Shown here: positions 45,036-53,535 of the stretch, one piece after another | Layout of the letters: every line of letters starts with the position of its first letter | Numbering within the stretch: the stretch's first letter is position 1 | Assembly (NCBI GenBank): GCA_038087015.1 | Contig: JASBNA010000027.1 | Location: 310,001 to 374,000, forward strand | Reading direction: 5' to 3' | DNA length: 64,000 nt | Source of the DNA: Cerrena zonata | Taxonomy: Eukaryota > Basidiomycota > Agaricomycetes > Polyporales > Cerrenaceae | Position numbers and translations under genes: made by a program | Notes under the pieces: model-generated | The model's database searches: none | What the model saw: only the letters and a program-made list of their open reading frames with translations | What the model was told of the DNA's origin: nothing

Positions 45036-45760
45036 AAATCAGATTATTTCTTGCTTGATATCTACAGTGGGGCTTGTTATGTTACTCTTAATACGAATGT
45101 AGTATTGGCTATCTCGCAGTCATCTGGCTAACTTGACGCTCTTATGGAAGGTGATATACAAGAAGTGCTTACAATACCACCACCAAATTTCAATATGAGA
45201 ACTTTTACCATTGAAGCTGAACGATATAATTGACCCATACGAAGATTAAGAATTCCCACTATCGATAGAAATATTGTTAATACGGTGCGCATACTACCTT
45301 TTTTGAATTTTTGCAACTAACCAGACGAGCTGGGGTATTTCGGTACTTCGAGTTGCAAGTGCTTTGCTTCATGCAATGTCCCCAGCTAAAGCGAGAATTT
45401 TTTATGCAAATGACATAGGTTTGTTGCAAAACTAGACTACGCAATCCTGATCACACTACAAGAGGGTTACACCAGAGGAAATCCATACCAATAGCTGGGT
45501 TACAAATCAATAATTACGAATGGAAGAACTGGAAAAGCAACAAAAGAAGAAGTAACGTTGGGGTAAACAACTGGAAATGGTGAAATTGTCCCGGATATAC
45601 GATTTTTCATTTCAAAAGAATGATATAATTGGAAACAAAAATAAGCGATAGCAAGGGTTCTTGGCGAATTTGACATGAAGTGGCTGCCACATCCACTTCA
45701 GGATACGAGCTGAAGTCAAATTCCGTTGGTGTAGCCTTTCGTAGGAAATTCCGCTGCTAG

Positions 45761-45882
45761 AAAGACTCCAGGGCAGCTCCATCCCCGAAAAGACTCCAGG
45801 GTAGCTCCAGGCCCAAAGACTCCAAGGTAACTCCAAAGACACCTAGGTAACTCCAAACACAACAAGGTAACTCCAGAAAAAC
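45761..45882 (+). repeat. Degenerate ACTCC-(n)-GGTARCTCC minisatellite
   Basis: Five to six units of roughly 20-27 bp resemble AAGACTCCAGGGTAGCTCC, at about 45762, 45789, 45816, 45837 and 45858. Divergence increases to the right, where AAGGTAACTCC remains the recognisable core. Confidence 0.8.
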
Positions 45883-46020
45883 ACCAAGTCCGAATAGCGC
45901 AGTTTCACCTCAACAAGTGATAGTAAGTAGTAATGTAAGTAGTAATGTAAGTATTAATAGCAAAGCGACAGGAAGCAGTAATAGTAGTAAAAGTGAGTAA
46001 CAGAAGGTGGTAGCGAGAGT

Positions 46021-46096
46021 CACGTGCGCGGTAGAGCCGACGGCCGGGCATCGCTTACCTAATAAACACCGAAAGCCCGAGCAGCCCCTCCGTACA
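46021..46096. promoter_or_regulatory. CACGTG and Rap1-like element without an assigned gene
   Basis: TCACGTGCGCG (CACGTG at 46021-46026) and CCTCCGTACATT (core CCGTACA at 46090-46096) sit in a GC-rich island. The nearest coding start is the zinc-cluster gene 555 bp downstream. Between them lies the 46152-46195 inverted repeat. Confidence 0.45.
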
Positions 46097-46151
46097 TTAA
46101 CCGCAAACAGACCCTTAATCTGCAAAAAAAAAGAAAAGAACAGAAGAAAAA

Positions 46152-46195
46152 TGAGGTTCGGGTCAAAATTATCCCTCATTCGTAGCCGAACCTCA
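46152..46195 (+). repeat. Perfect 10-bp inverted repeat (hairpin)
   Basis: TGAGGTTCGG at 46152-46161 pairs exactly with CCGAACCTCA at 46186-46195, with a 24-nt loop. A CTTTTTGG run follows at once. The stem is GC-rich compared with its surroundings, so chance is less likely. No coding frame explains it. Confidence 0.8.
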
Positions 46196-46650
46196 CTTTT
46201 TGGCAGGTTGCAATTTCTTCTCCCAATTATTTATATCCGAGACCGTTTGCTGGTGGGAGAGACTTCGGGTGATGCACCGGAAGTAAGCTGTGGTTTGTTG
46301 TCTTGATGGGATTCTCTCTGGACTAGCACAATTGACCTGTTGATAAAATAACGCAACTGTTGAAACTTTATGTAGCTTCAATGATATCGAGACCAAAGGT
46401 CATCTCGTATGATTGAATATGGTGGTTGTAGTAGGATCTAGAACTCTGCTCAATTTGGGGCTTTTTTGCACGTTAGTTTGCTTATTACAAATATTACATT
46501 AAAATTAATTTAGTTTATTTTAGTTTTTTAAGCTTTTTATTTTATTATTTTTTTTTTTTTTTTTTTGCTTTTCTTTTTCTTTACCTTATATATATATAAA
46601 TGGATCAGGACATCCCCAACATTTAGGTCAAGGCAACGTATTCAGATATA

Positions 46651-47745
46651 ATGAACTTTGAAGATCACCATCATCACCATACCAAGAAAAAGAGGGTTGG
46701 TAAAGCTTGTGATTCGTGTCGAATTAAAAAAACCAAATGTAATGGTAATAAACCATGCTCCCGTTGTATATCAGATAATAAGATATGTGTGTTCACTGAA
46801 AAACGTAAGAATAAAGAAAAACCCCATCCACCAGGATACGTTGAGTTATTAGAAACCCGATTAAATTTATTAACCAAATCTTTGGAAAAATTAATTTGGT
46901 TACTGAAGGACAATTTGCCATTTATTAATGATATAGTATTACAATATCAACAACAGCAAAATCAACAATTATATAACCAGAGTGATTCCGATAGTTCTAT
47001 ATCATCTCCCAATGATGAAACGAATCAAGAATCGATTCCAATTAATGAAGTTATTAGTTATTTAATAAATGAAGAAAATTTATTGAAAAATTTACCGGTT
47101 GAATGGGAAAATGGAGCTATCATTGCTAGTAAATTAAGTATGGATAATCAAAAGAATATAAATTATTCAACAAGACAATTTGCTAATCATAAACAAAACT
47201 TGGCCGAAGAAAATTTAACTAGTCCACCAACATCAGCCAATTCAATAAATAATGATTCATTATCAGATGATTTAGAAGTTAAAAAATCAAATAGTTTATT
47301 TTTAAATAATTTTGATTCAAATTCAAATTCTTCAATGACTTCATTAACAAATAAAGTTGAAAATTATGACTTAGATAGTCCAATAACTTTAACTCCTACA
47401 AATTCAAATACTTTGAAAAGAACGGCTTCTACATCTCATACTAAATTTAAAAATAATGGCCATATACATAAACCAATTTCTCATTCAAGATCCCATCTGA
47501 TTTCTCATGATTCTTCTTTATTTAAAGATTCAACTACAAATTTTTATCAACCTCCTTTATTAAAATCCCAGTCTTTTGAATCAGATTTATTATTATCAAA
47601 TGATTCAAATACCCTAATTAATGGTGATTCAATTTTTCAAGATGATGATTTATTACCTTCAAATGCTTTTAAATTAGAAATTGATCATTTAAATGACTCT
47701 TCTAATGTCGATAGTTTAATTAATAACCCTTTCTTAAATCAATAA
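46651..47745 (+). CDS. Zn2Cys6 transcription factor
   Basis: The 364-aa product has a fungal binuclear zinc cluster at residues 20-47: C-x2-C-x6-C-x5-C-x2-C-x6-C in CDSCRIKKTKCNGNKPCSRC and the following segment ending in KICVF. A basic linker and a short heptad stretch (LLETRLNLLTKSLEKLIWLL, about residues 66-85) suit dimerisation. Five histidines (HHHHH) occur at residues 6-10. The rest is Asn/Ser-rich and acidic with no middle-homology domain, so the protein is shorter than most of the class. The zinc cluster and linker resemble C. albicans Fcr1 as I remember it, but I do not assign the name. The 3' end is A/T-rich with no anomalies. Confidence 0.9.
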   Translation: MNFEDHHHHHTKKKRVGKACDSCRIKKTKCNGNKPCSRCISDNKICVFTEKRKNKEKPHPPGYVELLETRLNLLTKSLEKLIWLLKDNLPFINDIVLQYQQQQNQQLYNQSDSDSSISSPNDETNQESIPINEVISYLINEENLLKNLPVEWENGAIIASKLSMDNQKNINYSTRQFANHKQNLAEENLTSPPTSANSINNDSLSDDLEVKKSNSLFLNNFDSNSNSSMTSLTNKVENYDLDSPITLTPTNSNTLKRTASTSHTKFKNNGHIHKPISHSRSHLISHDSSLFKDSTTNFYQPPLLKSQSFESDLLLSNDSNTLINGDSIFQDDDLLPSNAFKLEIDHLNDSSNVDSLINNPFLNQ

Positions 47746-48070
47746 TTCTGTTTTGTCTTGTTTCTTTCACGTTGCTAATGTTATTTATTTTAATTCTAAT
47801 TTCTATTAATATATATTCTTTCCAACCGCTCGGCTCTTCGTTGGGCCGATGTACTTGCCATTTACCTACTCACTTAATTACTTGCTCTTAAGCTTTCTTT
47901 TACCCACTACTCAGGCCATTATCCAGCCCTTTCTTCAGGCCCTTTTCTCATTGCAGTTATCATTGTCTCGATTAACCATGGAAAGCCGGAAGTAGCTCTC
48001 TTAAAAATGTCTCAGACATGGTTATGGAGTTAAGCAGTGAAAAAATTCGAAAAAAAAAAATTGGTCACAT
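47746..48070. other. 3' flank of zinc-cluster gene and tRNA terminator
   Basis: The A run at 48049-48060 reads as a T run on the minus strand, 10 nt past the tRNA-Trp 3' end, and serves as the RNA polymerase III terminator. Nothing else is supported. Confidence 0.65.
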
Positions 48071-48142
48071 GACACGGACAGGACTTGAACCTGCAACCTT
48101 TGGATTTGGAGTCCAAAGCTCTACCAATTGAGCCACCGCATC
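48071..48142 (-). tRNA. tRNA-Trp (anticodon CCA), no intron
   Basis: All four arms fold. The acceptor is GATGCGG with CCGTGTC (two G-U pairs), the D stem GCTC/GAGC, the anticodon stem TTGGA/TCCAA with loop CTCCAAA (anticodon CCA), and the T arm GCAGG-TTCAAGT-CCTGT. The total is 72 nt, so there is no room for an intron; the S. cerevisiae tRNA-Trp genes do contain one. The A box lies at the D arm and the B box GGTTCAAGTCC is near-perfect. Start and end are set from the acceptor pairing. Confidence 0.95.
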
Positions 48143-50498
48143 GGTAATTCCGAGGGTGGATGCGCCTCGGTTTGCCCGGCCGACGTATAAAAAAAACCAG
48201 GAAAAGAGAAAAAAATTACCAGATCCGACTTTTGCAACCAGTTAAAAAAAAAAGCCAAAAAGTCATTGAGTTTCTCCTGCCTCCTTCTCAGAATGCAAGG
48301 TCCCGGGCCCATTCTCGGTCGGAGGATTCAATCATTGGATTTCTCTGATCAAATCCAACCGGAATTCCACTCATGTCGCCTAAAATGTAAATCATTATTC
48401 CCCTATCCAAACAACCAGTCAAGCATCTCAATAGGTACCACCTGTTGCTTTGCAAAACACTGGTACTTAGACGCAGCAAGTAGACTTTTATCGGTTGCAA
48501 ATTGTTCTTATTTTTGCTCTAAATGTATGAATTAACAAGTTTCTCAAAGCTTGGTTCGTAATCTTTGTTTCACACAATTCATTTCCTTTTTGTCTTATAA
48601 GTCTCTCGCTCTGAAGTTCTGGAGTGCATAAAGATTTGTATATTCTTTAGCATATTGCTTTCTATTTGTCTTTGACAGGCACTGGTATGTCGAGGTTTTG
48701 GAAGGTACGCATTATAATAGATGAAATATCAAAACCTCGCCATTTAAACTAGCGTATGAGTAAAATGGATTAAAAGGAACCGAAAATGTGCTCTTTCTAT
48801 TGTGAAATAGGAGTGATTGAAATTTTCTAGGAGACATGCTTCTGTACGGTTACGTATTCTGATATCATATGACTAGACAATAAACCGACTAATGCGCTAA
48901 GTTAACTGCTAATAACTGCTCGTAATGCAGCAACTAAAATTTGATCTTAAATTATGCAGCAACTAAAATTTGCTCCCAATAAACAAAATCATAAAGTTAT
49001 GATGAATTATTGCAACTATTACAATGATTCTAATCGCCGAAGAAACTCTCCTTTGCTATCCCAACCAATGTATATTCGAATTTGAAATCACATCTTCGTG
49101 TAGTAAGTAGTTAAACAAACAATATTCACACCAATAGTTCTTTCTCTCCCCTTCAAAATATCGCCCGCTTTTTAAGTTCATCTCATTCCGTTTAACTCAT
49201 ACAACCTCATCCCTCCATCCGGTACGGCATGAATCTTTTCACCGGGTCTATACGATAACCTTCCAAGCCCCTCAGTAATTTTTTACATTCACCATTTCAG
49301 CCTATGCTTTTCCTTGTTTATTCTTTATTCTTAAATCAAAGCTAGTTCCAATGTGTAAAAAACGACCATTACCATGATAGAATTCGACTGAGAATGGCTG
49401 CAAATATCCCTGTTCAAAAAATAATTATTCTTAACGACCAACTGATTCTTTTTCCAATTAAAATCATTAAGTCAACTTTTGTAAACCTATTTATCTTTGT
49501 AATAACCATTCCTTCTAGCAATTTATAAGCACATGAGTAAGAACAAAGGCTCTGATGTTCAATAAAACCAATTTTCTATATATTTGAGGTCAATTTCTCT
49601 GCTAGTTTCAGCCTATTGTTTTTAAGCCAGTTAATTATCCTTCTCGGATGTTTCTTAATTATATTGCAAAAATATTCAAATGTCAAGGTCAGGTAAATTT
49701 GAGTGAGTTCATTGAAAGTCACTTTGATAGTATCTTCTTTGCAGTATTGCATTTACCTTAGCTGAACATATAGCAGTGGAAAACCCAGTCTTCCAATTCG
49801 CTGGTATTATTTTGCATCGCTTATAGTTGAGCTGACCCCTTTAATCTTATGAACATACGATTTTACAGTGGGAATACTTAAGTTCAGCAGCTAGTATACA
49901 CAAGTTCAATGACTTTCCTCCACACAAATGAAATGCTTTAAATCTGCAAAAAAAAGAAGAGTCTACAGCACGATGGTTTCCATTATGGTCTCCCACTAAC
50001 GTACTCAGCATCGCTCTCAGCAGCTTAATAATTATTGATCGGACGGGTAATCATGCTTTATGCTGGATATGGCCGTAGACGTCAGTTTCGAATTTGGGGT
50101 CTTTATGAAAACGTTTATTTCAAACAAAAAAAAATTAGCTTCCTTTGAAAAATTTGAAAAAAGCTTGAAAAATACAGAAATACAGCTCATTTTGGGTATA
50201 GAGTAGGATTTTATTATCGATGCTGTTGGTTTTCGTTTCGCACAAGTCTTATTTCGCCATAACAGAAAAGTTTTAAATAGGGTACAATTTTATAACTTCT
50301 CTAATCTCTTAATTCAACCAGAGTCTCTTCAGGTTTAACCTAAACCATGACCTCATATTCAACGGTATATATTTCTTTTTTGATCTTAAAAGTAGTTAAA
50401 TATTCATTAATTATTGTGAAATTCTAACTTCAAAAAAAGAAGATTAATATTTCTGAGCTCATTAAGTTCATTAAACCAGTTAAGTAAATCATTACTTC
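48143..50498. other. 2.3-kb spacer without recognisable genes
   Basis: No frame here has family features; the longest is 89 codons. Two structures stand out. CGAGGTTTTG at 48691-48700 with CAAAACCTCG at 48730-48739 is a perfect 10-bp inverted repeat. ATGCAGCAACTAAAATTTG at about 48926-48944 is repeated at about 48954-48972. Otherwise the DNA is plain AT-rich sequence. Confidence 0.55.
48691..48739 (+). repeat. Perfect 10-bp inverted repeat
   Basis: CGAGGTTTTG (48691-48700) and CAAAACCTCG (48730-48739) are exact complements separated by 29 nt. No nearby gene or terminator context explains it. Confidence 0.75.
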
Positions 50499-51030
50499 GG
50501 TTACCATAAGCAGAACCTGTCAGACCTTGAAGGTCTGTAGATGATGTACCGGCCTATCTACATTGATAGGTATAATGCATCATCAGATGAAGACACACAT
50601 TATATTTAAAGTTTGTGTCAATCCATAGATGAGGCATTATGATTATGTGCATATATATAAATAAATAGGCATTTCCATATTAAATGGAAAAATCTTCTAC
50701 TCGGTGTGGGCCGTGGACCAGGTGATGCTTCTATTTGGTTGAAGCATGGTCGTCGACCTATGGAGAGTTCTTTATATTCGGTAATAAATATTTCTATATA
50801 ATATTCATGATTTGGTTTTGGTTACCTAAGCTTAATTGTAATAAGTTATTTCCTCCCTTTGAATAACGTGAAAAGATTAATCTGTCAGTATCTAATTAAT
50901 CCACTGTGCTACCTAGTATTAGTATGTATTTAACTAATACCATTTATGCGTGTGTTATGGTCAACCGTACTAGAACCATGTATCTAAATACTAATGGATA
51001 CTGGTGGTTGAATATGGGTCTGATCTACCC
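50499..51030. ncRNA. Candidate structured non-coding RNA
   Basis: Many strong complementary pairs lie in about 530 nt without coding frames. Local hairpins are CAGACC/GGTCTG (50521-50537), CCTATC/GATAGG (50553-50570) enclosed by GATGATG/CATCATC (50540-50584), and GACACA/TGTGTC (50592-50619). Others are TTTCCAT/ATGGAAA (50672-50690), ATGCTTC/GAAGCAT (50725-50747), GTATTAGT/ACTAATAC (50916-50940) and GGGT/ACCC (51016-51030). CCATAG (50623-50628) pairs with CTATGG (50758-50763) around two of them, giving a nested multibranch form. GGTTACC occurs at 50499-50505 and again at about 50818-50824 and can close the first domain. T runs follow near 51116-51137, which hints at the plus strand. I see none of the signature motifs of U1, U2, U3, U6, SRP, RNase P or RNase MRP RNA. 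Telomerase RNA cannot be excluded. Confidence 0.5.
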
Positions 51031-51721
51031 ACATAACCCGATAGAACCTAAGAAGATGCTGAACTTTCAGTAAGAAAGTAGGTAAAGCTTTTGCAAATAA
51101 TTGTCAAAAAAAGATAGTTTTTGTATTTTTTTGCAAAAATCCAACAAAGTTAGAACATAATCTACAAACAACTCCCCAAGAATCCATAATGTCATTTGTT
51201 TCTGAACTTTTCTTCTAATTGATCAAACAGACGTTACAAAAGTTGAAGAAATCGAAAGATTTATCTTGATACAAAAATCACTTTTTTTTGCATCCACAAA
51301 CATGTTGACTTCGAATCAACTCTCTTTGTCAGCAATGATTCAACCCGTCGGTCTCTTGAAGAAGCTTCTGAACAAAGTCAGCCAGTATATGAATAAACTA
51401 GTCCTTAATAAGTGGATTTGTTCAGCGAAAGAAGTTGATCCTGTAATCAAACAAACGAAAAATGGATATATCAGATCTGACTTCTACCCTAAACGAAACC
51501 ACTCCCTAACCACGCTATCAAACGACAACAGCACCCGAGCCTCTTCGACACCCGAATCCTTTCCTAAAGTCATCTTCTAGTATAGAGGCATATATAAGTG
51601 TATATAAATATAAGAATGAATTGATGCAAAATCCCATCACGTGCGTAGGCTTTTAACCAAAAAAAAAAAAAAAATGAAAAGTCTTACGAAGACTGAAAAA
51701 TCTTTAAGATTCTTCATTAAC
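51031..51721. other. Spacer with a possible 92-aa frame and the GTPase promoter
   Basis: A 92-codon frame with an ATG at 51302 and stop at 51580 has no known motif (see separate entry). CACGTG at 51638-51643 followed by a 15-base A run leads directly into the GTPase gene, about 80 bp upstream of its likely start. Confidence 0.5.
51302..51580 (+). CDS. Hypothetical 92-aa frame
   Basis: The frame from ATG 51302 encodes a basic, Ser/Thr-rich 92-aa protein with a leucine-rich segment (PVGLLKKLLNKVSQYMNKLV) and no motif I recognise. The open frame extends upstream to 51266 only without an ATG. It may be a small gene or chance. The neighbouring structured RNA and GTPase gene give no functional link. 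Confidence 0.2.
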   Translation: MLTSNQLSLSAMIQPVGLLKKLLNKVSQYMNKLVLNKWICSAKEVDPVIKQTKNGYIRSDFYPKRNHSLTTLSNDNSTRASSTPESFPKVIF

Positions 51722-52918
51722 ATGAATAAAGTATTGAATAGAGGTCTAGCCACGAGTGGAAGACTATTAGCGAAGGCGGTGAAACAGGAGACCGCTAAGC
51801 CAATTTTGGGACGCCCCAGTAACAATTTAAGTCTGGGAGTAGTTGGATTAGCCAATGTCGGTAAAAGTACTTTTTTCCAAAGTATTACCAAGACTAATTT
51901 AGGTATAGCAGCCAATTATCCATTTGCTACAATTGATCCTAGCAAGTCCTTGGTTACTGCCGAGTCTCCGGAATTAGAGAAACTAGCCGAATTATACGGG
52001 CTGAAGAAAAAGATACCTAGCAGTTTAACAATCTATGATATTGCAGGCTTAACTAGAAACGCTGCAAGTGGAGCCGGGTTAGGGAATAAGTTTTTAGCCG
52101 ATATCAGAATGGTTGATGGGATATTCCATGTTGTGAGAGGATTTAAAAATGACGACATTGTTCATATAGAGGAAGGTGAAATTGACCCGGTGAGAGACTT
52201 AGTGATTGTTAACGACGAATTGATATTAAAAGATATCGAATTCGTAGAGTCTGCTCTTGAAAAAAGCGGCAAACACTCTTATAAACCAGGCTTCAGCGAT
52301 GACGTTTCTCAAGTATTGAATAAAGTTCAGGATTTCTTATACGAAGGTAAGAAAATCAGTGTTGGAGACTGGTCTTCCAACGAGGTTGAAATTATTAACA
52401 AGTACAACTTCATCACTGCAAAACCAACCGTCTACTTATTGAATGTCAGCGAGGCAGACTTCCTCAACCAAACCAACGAGTTCCATCTGGCTGTCCAAGA
52501 ATGGATTAACGAAAACTGTCCCCAAGACCATTTACTAATGTTTCTGGCCGAATACGAGTCTAAAATCATTGAAGAAAACTTGGCTCTGGATAAAAGCGCC
52601 AACAACCTCATCATCAACACCATGAGAAAAGCCCTCAGACTCATCTCCTTCTACACCTGTGGTCCAAAAGAAGCCCATCAATGGACAGTCAGAGAAAACA
52701 GTCTTGCTCCCGATGCTGCTCAAGTCATTCACAATGACTTGAAAGATACCTTCATCAGTGCCCAAGCCTACAAGTACCAAGACTTGGTCCACGAACAGGC
52801 CCCGTTGAATGAAGCCTCGCTCAAAAGTAAGGGAAAGCTCTACCGATACGGTAAAAACCAACCCATTGAAGATGGTGATGTCTTGGTTATCAAAGCTGCT
52901 GCTGCCAAAAAAAGATAA
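51722..52918 (+). CDS. YLF2: Mitochondrial OLA1/YchF-type P-loop NTPase (YLF2-like)
   Basis: The 398-aa product from MNKVLNRGLATSGRLL has a basic mitochondrial-type N-terminus. The frame is open further up (ATG at 51674; no ATG beyond), but that extension runs through a poly(A) tract and is less likely. The G1 loop is GLANVGKST, G3 is DIAGL, and the G4 position is NVSE instead of NKxD, which is the mark of the OLA1/YchF branch that prefers ATP. The C-terminal TGS domain is complete (FYTCGPKEAHQWTVREN to the end). One CTG codon at 52544-52546 falls where OLA1 relatives have Ser in PFS. S. cerevisiae Ylf2 (YHL014C) is the likely counterpart; the cytosolic paralogue Ola1 lacks such a presequence. 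Confidence 0.85.
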   Translation: MNKVLNRGLATSGRLLAKAVKQETAKPILGRPSNNLSLGVVGLANVGKSTFFQSITKTNLGIAANYPFATIDPSKSLVTAESPELEKLAELYGLKKKIPSSLTIYDIAGLTRNAASGAGLGNKFLADIRMVDGIFHVVRGFKNDDIVHIEEGEIDPVRDLVIVNDELILKDIEFVESALEKSGKHSYKPGFSDDVSQVLNKVQDFLYEGKKISVGDWSSNEVEIINKYNFITAKPTVYLLNVSEADFLNQTNEFHLAVQEWINENCPQDHLLMFLAEYESKIIEENLALDKSANNLIINTMRKALRLISFYTCGPKEAHQWTVRENSLAPDAAQVIHNDLKDTFISAQAYKYQDLVHEQAPLNEASLKSKGKLYRYGKNQPIEDGDVLVIKAAAAKKR

Positions 52919-53535
52919 GGCCCATGCCTCTCTTTTAACCTTCACACGATCGCTAACCTGTATAATACTTTACTACTTTTGCTTTCCCGATACCCTCTTG
53001 TATATATTGCTATTTCATTTCAAGCATTATCTCTTTTATAATATTAGAAGATTGTTTGAATCAACAATTTAAATATTTTGTTTGTTGTAATTGTAATTGT
53101 TTTTTTTTGTTTTGTTTATTTGGTTGGGTCTTCTTCTGGCAGTTTTTGCCTTGTCTCGATTTTTTTTTCCGCTTTCTTCCAAGTTGAGTATTTAGGCATT
53201 TCGAACGTCATCATCAAGTTTCCTCCTTCTCCCCTCCTTTAGCAGTTGATTAATTTGACATTTGTATTTCTAGGAAATCCACTTATACGAGGTTAGTGTA
53301 TTGAAATAAGCTATTTTAGTTAGTATCTTCCTATTCACCCATCTGTTTGTTGAGTATTGTTGGGTTATTGTTAAGTCTTTCCTTTTTGTCGAAGTCTTAT
53401 CTTGATAAGTTGATTGAGTATATTGATTTGATACGGTTTTATCTTTGATAAGCTTGTATTTCCTTCCATAGTCAGGTTTTGTCGTAAGTTTCTAACGTGT
53501 TTGTCGTTATTTTTTTACTGCTTTTGCTAGTTTAC
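52919..53535. other. Spacer before PGS1
   Basis: This is T-rich spacer containing the YLF2-like 3' end and the PGS1 promoter. The PGS1 reading frame is open upstream from 53497 but without an ATG. No other gene or RNA is supported. Confidence 0.6.

Larger units (their letters stand above)
45036..46650. other. Gene-free spacer left of the zinc-cluster gene
   Basis: It holds an ACTCC minisatellite (45761-45882), (GTAATGTAA)-like short repeats near 45925-45955 and a Cbf1/Rap1 motif set at 46021-46096. A perfect 10-bp inverted repeat lies at 46152-46195 and T tracts at about 46548-46566 before the zinc-cluster gene. Frames of up to 99 codons here have no recognisable motif. A non-coding transcript starting after 46096 is possible. 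Confidence 0.5.

Noticed and set aside
46047..46056. CTTACCT word as a possible U1 snRNA 5' end
   Set aside because: The conserved ATACTTACC start and first U1 stem-loop are absent.
46007..46306. 99-codon frame across the GC-rich island and hairpin
   Set aside because: Runs through promoter-like motifs, an A tract and an inverted repeat; composition is not protein-like.
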